From Streptomyces canus (GTDB lineage Bacteria > Actinomycetota > Actinomycetes > Streptomycetales > Streptomycetaceae): a stretch of 64,000 bases of DNA. The notes below the pieces were generated by a model that worked only from the letters and a program-made list of their open reading frames with translations, had not been told where the DNA came from and ran no database searches. Made by a program: the position numbers and the translations under genes. Positions 8,427 through 16,669 of this stretch are shown here, in pieces (positions within the stretch are counted from its first letter, which is position 1; each line of letters begins with the position of its first letter). The stretch spans positions 4,154,001-4,218,000 of the forward strand of contig NZ_CP107989.1 of NCBI RefSeq assembly GCF_041435015.1, read 5' to 3'.

Positions 8427-10040
8427 CTACTTGAAGCGGAAGGCCTTCATCACCTTCAGGCTCCGGCTCATGAACTGCGCGTACTTCTCGTCGTCCATCC
8501 CCAGCGAGGGCGCCATCGGCAGCAGCCGCTGCTGGGCGACCGTCTGGGCCTCCGTGTACTTGAGGATGCCCTCGGAGCCGTGGCGGCGGCCGAGGCCGGA
8601 GTCCTTCATGCCGCCCATCGGGGACTGGACGCTGCCGTAGGCGGAGGCGTAACCCTCGTTGACGTTGACGGTGCCGGCCCGCACCCGGGAGGCGATCTCG
8701 CGGCCGCGCCTGCCGTCCTTCGTCCACACCGACGAATTCAGGCCGTACGGCGTGGAGTTGGCGAGCTCGACCGCCTCGTCCTCGGTCTTGAAACGGTAGA
8801 GGGAGACGACCGGGCCGAAGGTCTCCTCGGCGCACACGGCCATCGGCTCGGCGACGCCGTCGAGGATGGTCGGCTCGAAGAAGTAGGGGCCGATGTCCGG
8901 GCGGGCGACGCCACCGGCGACGACCTTGGCACCCTTGGACACGGCCTCCTCGACATGCCGGGTGACCGTCTCCAGCTGCCGCTCCCCCACCAGCGAGCCC
9001 ATGTCGGCGCCGTAGGCGAGGGACGTGCCGAGCCGCATCGCCTTGGTGCGGGCGGCGAAGCGCTCCAGGAAGGCGTCCGCGATCGACTCGTGGACGTACA
9101 ACCGCTCGATGGAGATGCAGAGTTGGCCGGCCGAGGAGAAGCAGGCGCGGACGGCACCGGCGGCGGCCTTCTCTATGTCGGCGTCCTCCAGGACCAGCAT
9201 GGCGTTCTTGCCGCCGAGTTCGAGGGAGACGCCGATCAGGCGGGCGGCGGCGCCCTGGGCCACCTCGCGACCGGTGCGGGTGGAGCCGGTGAAGGAGACG
9301 TAGTCGGCGTGCCGGACGACCTCGGGGCCGACGACGGGACCGTCGCCGAGGACGACCTGGAAGACCTCGGCGGGCAGGCCGGCCTCGACGAGCAGGTCGC
9401 GGGCCCACAGGGCGGTCAGGCAGGTCTCGGTGTCCGGCTTCATGACGACGGCGTTGCCCGCGACGAAGGCGGGGAGCGCGTCGCCGACGGACAGCTCCAG
9501 CGGGTAGTTCCAGGGGGCGATCTGGCCGACGACCCCACGCGGGTGGCGCAGCTCGGTGACCTTGGTGAGGGTCGGCACGGCGCCCGTGTGCCGCTTCGGC
9601 TTGAGATAGGCGGGCGCCTTACGGCCGTAGTGCCGCGCCGCCACGGCGACCGCCTGCACCTCCTCGTGGGCGTGCAGACGCGCCTTGCCGGTCTCCAGCT
9701 GGATGAGGTCGAGGACCTCGGCCTGGCGTTCGAGGATCAGATCGTGGAAGCGGAGCAGAACGGCGGCGCGCTGCCGTACCGGAGTCCGCTCCCACACCGC
9801 CTGCGCCTTGCGGGCCGCCTCGAAGGCCTTCGCCACGTCCTCGGGCGTCGACTCGGGAAGGTCGGCCAGCTTCTCGCCGGTGAACGGCGTGTGGTTGGCG
9901 GTACGACCGGACCCGGTCACGCCCTTGGTGAGCTGGGCGACCAGCTCCGGGGTGACCACGTCGGCCGCGGTACGGGCGCCCTCCGGGGCGGGGGCGAGGG
10001 GGTTCGTGCCGGTCTTGGCCGTGGCCTGCGCGTCCGTCAT
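8427..10040 (-). CDS. gabD2: Succinate-semialdehyde dehydrogenase (NADP+)
   Basis: Oxidises succinic semialdehyde to succinate. The 537-residue aldehyde dehydrogenase has the catalytic glutamate in SLELGGKNAMLVLE and the catalytic cysteine in FSSAGQLCISIERLYV; the cofactor loop includes FTGSTRTGREVA. Length, the long N-terminal extension and the GQLCIS motif match the actinobacterial GabD2 branch more than NAD-type housekeeping ALDHs. It is first in a likely two-gene operon with the GMC oxidoreductase, suggesting alcohol-to-aldehyde-to-acid oxidation, though that link is inferred. The start ATG at 10040 is in normal context. Confidence 0.88.
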   Translation of the reverse strand: MTDAQATAKTGTNPLAPAPEGARTAADVVTPELVAQLTKGVTGSGRTANHTPFTGEKLADLPESTPEDVAKAFEAARKAQAVWERTPVRQRAAVLLRFHDLILERQAEVLDLIQLETGKARLHAHEEVQAVAVAARHYGRKAPAYLKPKRHTGAVPTLTKVTELRHPRGVVGQIAPWNYPLELSVGDALPAFVAGNAVVMKPDTETCLTALWARDLLVEAGLPAEVFQVVLGDGPVVGPEVVRHADYVSFTGSTRTGREVAQGAAARLIGVSLELGGKNAMLVLEDADIEKAAAGAVRACFSSAGQLCISIERLYVHESIADAFLERFAARTKAMRLGTSLAYGADMGSLVGERQLETVTRHVEEAVSKGAKVVAGGVARPDIGPYFFEPTILDGVAEPMAVCAEETFGPVVSLYRFKTEDEAVELANSTPYGLNSSVWTKDGRRGREIASRVRAGTVNVNEGYASAYGSVQSPMGGMKDSGLGRRHGSEGILKYTEAQTVAQQRLLPMAPSLGMDDEKYAQFMSRSLKVMKAFRFK

Positions 10041-10166
10041 GAGCCGCAGGGTATTCGGGAGCGGGGGCTTTGGGTACCCGTCGGTAACGGGCGTTCACGA
10101 CGTACACACACATCGCCAGTGATGACTGGCAGTGAATGTGCTGATCAGGGGGTTGGACGGGGATGA

Positions 10167-11117
10167 TCAGCCGCGTTCGGGTTTTTTCTGGAGCAGGAGG
10201 CCGAGGGCGGAGAGCGCTGTGAGACGACGGGGCTCGGGGACGGTCGACGGACCGGCGGCAGGGTCATGGAGGTCGGCCGCGGGGGGCCCGGACTCCATGG
10301 CCGCGGCCTCCCTCCCGGACCCCTCTCCCGCCCCCGGTGCGTCCGCGAGCAGGGCCCACTCCGGCGAGCTCGTCCCGGCGACCTCGGCCAGCAGGCGTGC
10401 GGCCTCCTCCGCCGACGGCCGCTCCTCCGGCTCGGGGACGAGGAGCCGCTGCAGCAACGGCCCCAGTGGGCCGGCCTGCGCGTCCGCCACCGCCGCCCGG
10501 AGCACCGCCCCCAGCGACCACAGATCGGAAGCGGGCCCCGCCCCGGGCCCCGACGCACACTCCGGAGCGACGAACCCGGTGAAGGTCTCCCCGCCGCCGA
10601 TGTGTCCGGCGCCACCGATCCCGAAGTCGGTCACCACCACCCGTCCGCTCCCCGTTTCGAGAAGCACATTGGTGGGCTTGAGGTGCCGGTGGACGATGCC
10701 GACGCCATGGGCGGCGTGGAGGGCACCGAGGACGGCGAGCCCGATCAGGGCGGTCTCGGCGGCCGGTAAAGGTCCCCGCCTGGCGAGCACCACGTCCAGC
10801 GACTCCCCCGCCACCAACTCCATGACGACCCACGGAAGGTCGTCGTCGAGCAGTACGCCGTCAAGGGTGACGGCGACCGGATGATCGACCCGCGCGGCGG
10901 CACGGGCCTCGTGCGCGAGGCGGTGCATCACCCGCCGCCGTTCCTCGTCCTCGGCGTCCTCGCTCAGCCGGAGTTCCTTGACGGCGACGTGCCGTCCCTC
11001 CCGCTCGTCGAGAGCCCGCCACACGGTGCCGTTGGGCCCGGACCCGATCCGCCCGACAAGCCGGTAACGCCCATCGATCAGACGTCCGTCGGGCGAGTGT
11101 TCGCCGCCTTCGCTCAT
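10167..11117 (-). CDS. Serine/threonine kinase-family protein lacking the catalytic Asp (predicted pseudokinase)
   Basis: A 316-residue kinase-fold protein, the last gene of the kinase array. The Gly-rich loop IGSGPNGTVW (25-33), the lysine in VAVKEL (Lys47) and DFG (164-166) are present, but the catalytic loop reads VHRHLKPTN, so the proton-acceptor Asp of HRD is His145; I confirmed the codon is CAC on the complementary strand. The activation segment ends APECASG. Unlike its neighbours it has no membrane helix or extracytoplasmic domain, only a short Pro/Ala-rich tail. It may bind ATP and act as a scaffold or regulator of the adjacent kinases; weak residual activity cannot be excluded. Confidence 0.85.
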   Translation of the reverse strand: MSEGGEHSPDGRLIDGRYRLVGRIGSGPNGTVWRALDEREGRHVAVKELRLSEDAEDEERRRVMHRLAHEARAAARVDHPVAVTLDGVLLDDDLPWVVMELVAGESLDVVLARRGPLPAAETALIGLAVLGALHAAHGVGIVHRHLKPTNVLLETGSGRVVVTDFGIGGAGHIGGGETFTGFVAPECASGPGAGPASDLWSLGAVLRAAVADAQAGPLGPLLQRLLVPEPEERPSAEEAARLLAEVAGTSSPEWALLADAPGAGEGSGREAAAMESGPPAADLHDPAAGPSTVPEPRRLTALSALGLLLQKKPERG

Positions 11118-11173
11118 GGCACATGACTACCGCGTGCACCACGCCGTTGTCGAAGCAGCAGGCCCGGAGCCAC

Positions 11174-12757
11174 TCAGAGCCTGTCCACGCCCAGATTCGC
11201 GATCGCCGTCCGCGCCACCTCCCGCCCCCGCCCGGTGAAGTCCCCCTTGCCGGGATAGCTGACGGTGAGTTTGTACATGTCTCCGGTGGAGGTCCGGTAG
11301 TAGAAGATCTGGAGTTCGCGGGGGCGGGGGTTCTGCGTGTCCGTGGTCTTGTAGGTGACGGTGGTCTTGGCGGCCTTCCGGCCCTGGTACGTCTGGTCCT
11401 CCGGCCGGGTCTTCGCGGTGTCCGGCATGCTGAGGTCGTAGTCGCCGCTCTCCTTGAACCGACCGTCGTCCTCGTACATCTCGGCGGCCGCGGAACCCGC
11501 GATGTCGTGGGCGGTGTCCTCGGCCTTCCGGTCCAGCCTCAGTCCGATCCAGATGCTGCCGCTGTAGTCGGAGTACGTGATCCAGTGGGTCTTGTCCGTC
11601 TTCCGGTCGGGCGTGGTGGGCTGGTAGTCCGCGGGCACCGCCAGCGTCGCGGCGACGTCCTTGGTGTGCTTCTTGCTCCAGCCGTCCGGCAACGGCCCCG
11701 CGAACGGGTCCGCGATCACCAGATACGCCGCCACCGCGGCCGCGACGACCGCCCCGCCGAGCCCGAGCCATGCCTTGCGGCCCAGCCGGAGGCCGCCGCC
11801 CGCCGGGACCTCCACGGTCCGCACGATCTGCGTGGGCTCGGGGACGGGCGGGTGGGCGGTGGCCTCCAGGAGTGCCCTGACCTGCGCGGCGTTCGGGCGG
11901 CGCGCCGGGTCCTTCTGGAGGAGGCCGTTGATGGCGTCGGCGAGCGGGCCGTACGCGGCGGCGGGCGGGGCGGGCGTGGCGTTGAGGACGGACTGGAGGG
12001 TCGCGGGGGTGTTGCTGCGGCGGAACGGCGAGACGCCCTCCGTCGCCGCGTACAGGACCACGCCGAGAGACCAGAGGTCGGAGGCGGGGCCAGGACGCTG
12101 GCCCAGCACCCGCTCGGGGGCGATGAACTCGGGCGAGCCGACGAAGCCACCGGTGTCGGTCAGGTTGGTCTCGCCCTCGATCTGAGCGATGCCGAAGTCG
12201 GTGAGGACGACCCGGTCGTACCGGCCGAGCAGGACGTTGTCCGGTTTCACATCCCTGTGCAGGATGCCCGCCGCGTGCGCGGCCTCCAGCGCGCCGAGCA
12301 CCTCGAGGCCGATTCTCGCCGCTTCCCGCGCCCCGAGGGTGCCCTCCTGCAACGCGTCACCCAGCGAACGGCCCTGCACCAGCTCCATCACGATCCACGG
12401 CCGGCCGTCCACGACCGCCACGTCGTGCACGTTCACGACCGAGGGGTGATCGAGCCGGGCCGCGGCGCGCGCCTCCCGCCGCATTCGCTCGAAGGCGTTG
12501 CCTCGTTCGCGTTCAGGAAGATGGTCCGGGACACGGGGTTCCTTGACGGCCACCTCGCGGTCCACCGTCTCGTCCTTGGCCCGCCACACCGTACCCATGC
12601 CACCGTGCCCGAGCTTGGCGAGCAGCCGGTACCGGCCCGCGACGAGCCGGCCGACGCCCGACTCCGGCTGAGGGGGCCTGGGAGGTTGCAGAACATAACT
12701 CGTCGTCTCGTCGGACTCGTGGCCGACTCCCCCGCTGCTGCTCATGGGTTCATCCAT
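11174..12757 (-). CDS. Transmembrane serine/threonine protein kinase
   Basis: A 527-residue kinase with a 40-residue cytoplasmic leader, a kinase domain at about 42 to 300, one membrane helix at about 329 to 349 and an outside domain of about 175 residues. Catalytic residues are intact: GHGGMGTVW, Lys72 (VAVKE), HRDVKPDN with Asp169, DFG at 187-189, and APER. The outer domain (LPDGWSKKH through YKLTVSYPGKGD) is a distant relative of the domains in the neighbouring kinases and may be the sensor. A second Met five codons in is an alternative start. It lies 56 bases upstream of the pseudokinase gene. Confidence 0.92.
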   Translation of the reverse strand: MDEPMSSSGGVGHESDETTSYVLQPPRPPQPESGVGRLVAGRYRLLAKLGHGGMGTVWRAKDETVDREVAVKEPRVPDHLPERERGNAFERMRREARAAARLDHPSVVNVHDVAVVDGRPWIVMELVQGRSLGDALQEGTLGAREAARIGLEVLGALEAAHAAGILHRDVKPDNVLLGRYDRVVLTDFGIAQIEGETNLTDTGGFVGSPEFIAPERVLGQRPGPASDLWSLGVVLYAATEGVSPFRRSNTPATLQSVLNATPAPPAAAYGPLADAINGLLQKDPARRPNAAQVRALLEATAHPPVPEPTQIVRTVEVPAGGGLRLGRKAWLGLGGAVVAAAVAAYLVIADPFAGPLPDGWSKKHTKDVAATLAVPADYQPTTPDRKTDKTHWITYSDYSGSIWIGLRLDRKAEDTAHDIAGSAAAEMYEDDGRFKESGDYDLSMPDTAKTRPEDQTYQGRKAAKTTVTYKTTDTQNPRPRELQIFYYRTSTGDMYKLTVSYPGKGDFTGRGREVARTAIANLGVDRL

Positions 12758-12820
12758 ATCGCGCCAGACCCGCAGGCATCCAGAGGTGATGCATTCCGGT
12801 CACACACCCGTGACGTATCT

Positions 12821-14404
12821 CTACGGCGTGGTGAAGGTGTCAATCGCCACGTCGAAGTGCTCCTTGGCCTCCCGTACCTTCCCGACCGGCGCCGACACCC
12901 ACACGTCGTACAGCCGCCCGCCCTCCTCCCAGCACAGGTCGTAGGTGTGCCGGGCGCCCTCGGCCGCGCTGAAGCCGTCCCAGGTGAACTCCCAGAGTGC
13001 GGCGGGGTGTCCGCGGTGTGTGAGCGAGGTGACCCGGCCGTCGCGGTAACCGGGGTTGGCCTCCGGGCCCTTGGCGGCCGCGCGCCGCATCACACCCAGC
13101 GGGCCGCCGGGTTGGCGATCGGTGACCTTGACGCCGAGACGGAAGGTGTCGCCGGACGACAGGTAGAAGACCCGCTCCCCCTGCGGCTCACGGGTGAACC
13201 CGTCGGGCACGGCGAGCGCGAACCCGGCGGGGTCCTCGGCGACGTGGTAGCCGGAGGGTGCGGAGGGCAGGGTCGCGGTGGGTGCGGGCCTCGCCGTTCC
13301 GGTCGGGCTGCTCGTGGATGTTCCGGGCACCGGACTACCGGCGGTCGTACGGCCGTCACCGCCGCTCCGGTCCATCAGCAGCACCGCCGCCGACACCCCC
13401 GCTCCCGCCGTCACGGCGGCCAGCAGCACCGCCGTGAGCACGCCCCGCCGCCACCGCACCGGCGCCATGAGCCCACCGCGCCCGGCCCGCTCCGGCGCCG
13501 GGGAACGCCGTAGCGGAAGATCCCGCTGGGTGGGCGTGTACGCACGCTCGGGTGCCCGGCGCGGCGGCGTGCGGCCCGTCTCGCCGAAGGCCCGCAGCAT
13601 CCGCTCCGCCTCCACCGCGTCCAGGCGCCGCTCGGGATCGCGCTCCAGCAGTCCCCGTACGACGGGAAGGAGCGGCGCGGCCTGCACGGGCGGCCGGATC
13701 TCGTCGATGACGACGGCGTGCAGGATGCCGCCCAAGGAGTCCCGCCTGAACGGCGATTCACCGCTCAGGACCGTGCACAGCAACGCGCCGAGGGACCACA
13801 GGTCGGCCTCCGGGCCGGTTCTGACCCCGGACATCCGCTCGGGTGCGGTGTACTCGGGCGAGCCGACGAACGAGCCGGTCTCGGTGAGGGTGGTGGCGCC
13901 CGCGACCTGGGCGATGCCGAAGTCGGTGAGCACGACCCGGCCGGTGCCGGACTCGACGAGCACGTTGGCGGGCTTGATGTCCCGGTGCAGCACCCCGGCC
14001 GTGTGCGCCGCGCGCAACGCGCTCAACAGGTCGGCGCCGATCCGGGCGGCCTCGGCGGCGTCGACCGGGCCGTGCGCGGAGATCCGGTCGGCGAGGGAGC
14101 CGCCGTCGATCAACTCCATGACGATGTACGGCCGTTCGTCCTGCTCGACGACGTCGTGGACCACGATGATGTGCGGGTGGGACAGCCGGGCCACCGCGCC
14201 GGCCTCACGCAGGGTCCGGTCGCGCTGGAGCCGGGCGTCCTCGGCGGAGAGTGTCTCGTCGAGGGGGATCTCCTTGACGGCCACCTGCCGGCCGAGCAGT
14301 TGGTCGGTCGCCCGCCACACCACGCCCATGCCGCCGCGCCCGATCCTCGCCTCCAGGCGATAACGGCCCGCGATCACACGGAAGGTGTCCCCCTCGGTCC
14401 CCAT
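12821..14404 (-). CDS. Transmembrane serine/threonine protein kinase
   Basis: A 527-residue kinase from the ATG at 14404 (MGTEGDTFRV). Intact motifs are GRGGMGVVW, Lys44 (VAVKEI), HRDIKPAN with Asp142 and DFG at 161-163. After a Pro/Arg-rich juxtamembrane segment there is a membrane helix at about 321 to 344, a Thr/Ser/Pro linker and an extracytoplasmic domain containing GFALAVPDGF, LWEFTWDGF and a C-terminal DTFTTP. These landmarks recur in the two downstream-numbered kinases. In-frame ATGs at 14413, 14416 and 14488 are possible starts, but the longer ones add residues unlike the family. Confidence 0.9.
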   Translation of the reverse strand: MGTEGDTFRVIAGRYRLEARIGRGGMGVVWRATDQLLGRQVAVKEIPLDETLSAEDARLQRDRTLREAGAVARLSHPHIIVVHDVVEQDERPYIVMELIDGGSLADRISAHGPVDAAEAARIGADLLSALRAAHTAGVLHRDIKPANVLVESGTGRVVLTDFGIAQVAGATTLTETGSFVGSPEYTAPERMSGVRTGPEADLWSLGALLCTVLSGESPFRRDSLGGILHAVVIDEIRPPVQAAPLLPVVRGLLERDPERRLDAVEAERMLRAFGETGRTPPRRAPERAYTPTQRDLPLRRSPAPERAGRGGLMAPVRWRRGVLTAVLLAAVTAGAGVSAAVLLMDRSGGDGRTTAGSPVPGTSTSSPTGTARPAPTATLPSAPSGYHVAEDPAGFALAVPDGFTREPQGERVFYLSSGDTFRLGVKVTDRQPGGPLGVMRRAAAKGPEANPGYRDGRVTSLTHRGHPAALWEFTWDGFSAAEGARHTYDLCWEEGGRLYDVWVSAPVGKVREAKEHFDVAIDTFTTP

Positions 14405-14604
14405 GCGCCCCATCATGCCGCAGCGGACGGATGCCCTCCGGGGCGGTGACCGGCCAAGTATGCCTCCGCCCCGGGACAGCAGGTGCACACTCCACGGAAC
14501 TCAGGCCCAGGCGCGGACCGTGCTGGACCGGCTCGACGCGGCCACGTCGACACCGCGCCGAGCCCGAACAGTGTCGTGTGGTCGAGCCGGGTGCCGCCTT
14601 TTGA

Positions 14605-14760
14605 CGCCCCCTCGGGCGCCTGCACCGCCTGAGTCGCGGCCACCGCAGCCGCAGCCGCGAGGGTCGAGTTGAAGACGGACTACAGGTTCACCGGGGTGGT
14701 GCCGCGGCGGAATCGCGGGACGCCGTTCGCGGCCCCGTACTGCACCACGCCGAGCGACTG
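14605..14760 (-). pseudogene. Decayed fragment of a serine/threonine kinase gene
   Basis: Read on the minus strand, this segment translates to SLGVVQYGAANGVPRF, then RRGTTPVNL, a stop, then SVFNSTLAAAAAV. It aligns with SLGVVLYAATEGVSPF, RRSNTPATLQSVLNATPAP in the C-lobe of the kinase at 11174-12757, roughly half the residues identical. The in-frame stop (TAG at 14680-14682) replaces a Gln codon. There is no N-lobe or catalytic loop. It begins 12 bases after the end of the kinase gene at 14772, so it is a remnant of a former array member. Confidence 0.75.
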
Positions 14761-14771
14761 TTCCACTCGGA

Positions 14772-16526
14772 TCAACCCTCCTGGAAGCCCCGCAGGATCC
14801 GGTCGAACTGCTTTCTGGTGGTAGGCCAGTCGTCGGCCGGCGAAGCCGCGTAGATCGCGTACTCGGTGCCGTCACCGTCCACGTACCCGACGTCGATCGC
14901 ACGGTAGGGCCCCGGGAAGTAGTGCGGCGGGTCTTTGGCCAGTGCGTTCCACGTGTACTCCCACCGGACGCCCGGCAGGTCGCGGAACAGCTCCTCCTTG
15001 AGGCTCAGCTGCTTGTAGTGCTGCAGCTTTGAGACCCGCTGTTCCAGGTTGCTCATGTGCTCGTACGCGGTACTGAAGTCCGGCGCGGTGTCGACGGCAA
15101 TCCGCACGAGGTGGATGCCCTTGTCGGGCGAGTAGTCGACCTGCCGAAGGCCGTCCTGGTCGATGGAGACGGACCGCTTCCACCCCTTGGGCAAGGGGAC
15201 ACTGAACCCCACCGGGTCGTTGCGCCGCTCCCAACCGGCCGGAACCTCACCCGTGGCCGGGCTCGGCGTGGAGCTGGGCGAGGTACTCGACGAGGCCGAG
15301 GGGCCGCCGGTGTCCCGTCCCTCGTCCCATTTCTGCAACGCGACCGCAGTCCCGGCGCTGACGACCGCGGCGAGCGCGACCACGAGCACGACGGAACGCA
15401 GCCGACGGCGCCTGGGCGGGGCTGCCGGGGCCATGCCGGTGTGGTGCGGCGGCCCGACGACCGTGGAGACGGGGGCCTGGGCGTACGGGGCGCCCGAGTG
15501 GTACGTCGGGCCCGAGCCCGAGGAGTACGACGGTCCCGTGGCCGAGGGATACGACGGCCCCGCGGCTGAGGGGTACGACGTTCCGCCGACCGGTGTGCCC
15601 ATGGTCGGTGTGCCGGGCCCACTGTGGGAGCCGCTGTGCGCCCCCGGCTCATGGCGGGAACCCATGTGCTGCGTCGGCAGATACGCCTGTGCCGTGCCCG
15701 GCCGCCGTCCCTCCGCCGCTTCGGCGAGCATGTGCTCGGCCTCGGCCGCGTCGGGCCGCACGGCGGGGTCCTTGTGCAGCAGGGCGGCGATGACGGGCCC
15801 GAGCGGACCGGCGTTGCGCGGCTCGGCGGGTTCCTCGTCGACGACGGCCTGCATCGTTGTCAGCGGGGTCGTACGGCGGAACGGCGAGCGTCCCTCGACC
15901 GCCGTGTACAGCGTGGCGCCCAGCGCCCACAGGTCGGCGGACGGGCCGGGGTCGGCGCCGCGGACCCGCTCGGGGGCGAGGTAGTCGACCGAGCCGACGA
16001 CCTCTCCGGTGCGGGTGATGGTGGTGTCGCCCTCGATCTGGGCGATCCCGAAGTCGGTCAGCAGGACGCGGCCGTCCCGCGCGAGAAGGACGTTGCCGGG
16101 CTTGATGTCCCGGTGCAGCACCCCGGCGGAGTGCGCGGCCCGCAGGGCCCGCAGCACCCACAGCCCGATCCGGGCCGCCTCGCGCGCCTCGATACGGCCG
16201 TCCTCCTTGACGGCGTCCGCCAGCGAGCGGCCCTCGACCAGCTCCATCACGATCCAGGGCCGGCCGTCGTGGTCAAGCACGTCGTGCACGGTGACGACGG
16301 CCGAGTGGTTGATCCGGGCGGCCGCGCGCGCCTCGGCGCGGGTCCGGGCGAGCAGCACGGCCTGGTCGCTCTCGGAAACGTAGAGCGCGGCGGTCAACTC
16401 CTTGATCGCCACGGCCCGGTGCAGCACCTCGTCATGGGCACGCCAGACCCGGCCCATGCCGCCCTTGCCTATCGGGTCGGCGAGCCGGTAACGCCCCGCG
16501 AGGAGCAGGCCCTGCATCTGATTCAC
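14772..16526 (-). CDS. Transmembrane serine/threonine protein kinase with Ser/Tyr/Pro repeat linker
   Basis: A 584-residue kinase. Intact motifs are GKGGMGRVW, Lys42 (VAIKEL), HRDIKPGN with Asp140, DFG at 158-160 and APER. After the kinase domain a low-complexity juxtamembrane segment contains repeats of the type GPSYPSA/GPSYSSG, then a basic stretch RRRRLR and a membrane helix at about 378 to 397. The outer domain carries GFSVPLPKGWKRSV and VRWEYTWNAL, the same landmarks as the neighbours. I chose GTG 16526, preceded by GGGGA; TTG 16538 and ATG 16517 are alternatives. Confidence 0.9.
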   Translation of the reverse strand: MNQMQGLLLAGRYRLADPIGKGGMGRVWRAHDEVLHRAVAIKELTAALYVSESDQAVLLARTRAEARAAARINHSAVVTVHDVLDHDGRPWIVMELVEGRSLADAVKEDGRIEAREAARIGLWVLRALRAAHSAGVLHRDIKPGNVLLARDGRVLLTDFGIAQIEGDTTITRTGEVVGSVDYLAPERVRGADPGPSADLWALGATLYTAVEGRSPFRRTTPLTTMQAVVDEEPAEPRNAGPLGPVIAALLHKDPAVRPDAAEAEHMLAEAAEGRRPGTAQAYLPTQHMGSRHEPGAHSGSHSGPGTPTMGTPVGGTSYPSAAGPSYPSATGPSYSSGSGPTYHSGAPYAQAPVSTVVGPPHHTGMAPAAPPRRRRLRSVVLVVALAAVVSAGTAVALQKWDEGRDTGGPSASSSTSPSSTPSPATGEVPAGWERRNDPVGFSVPLPKGWKRSVSIDQDGLRQVDYSPDKGIHLVRIAVDTAPDFSTAYEHMSNLEQRVSKLQHYKQLSLKEELFRDLPGVRWEYTWNALAKDPPHYFPGPYRAIDVGYVDGDGTEYAIYAASPADDWPTTRKQFDRILRGFQEG

Positions 16527-16669
16527 GTTTCCCCGCAATGCTCTTGACGCAGTCAGACTAAGGACCGGCCCGCGCCGAGGGGAACCAGGGGGGCGTCAAG
16601 GAGACCTCACTGTGACGGTTGTCGCTTCCGCGAAGTACGAGTGAACCCTCGCCGCCGGTACGGCGTCCG

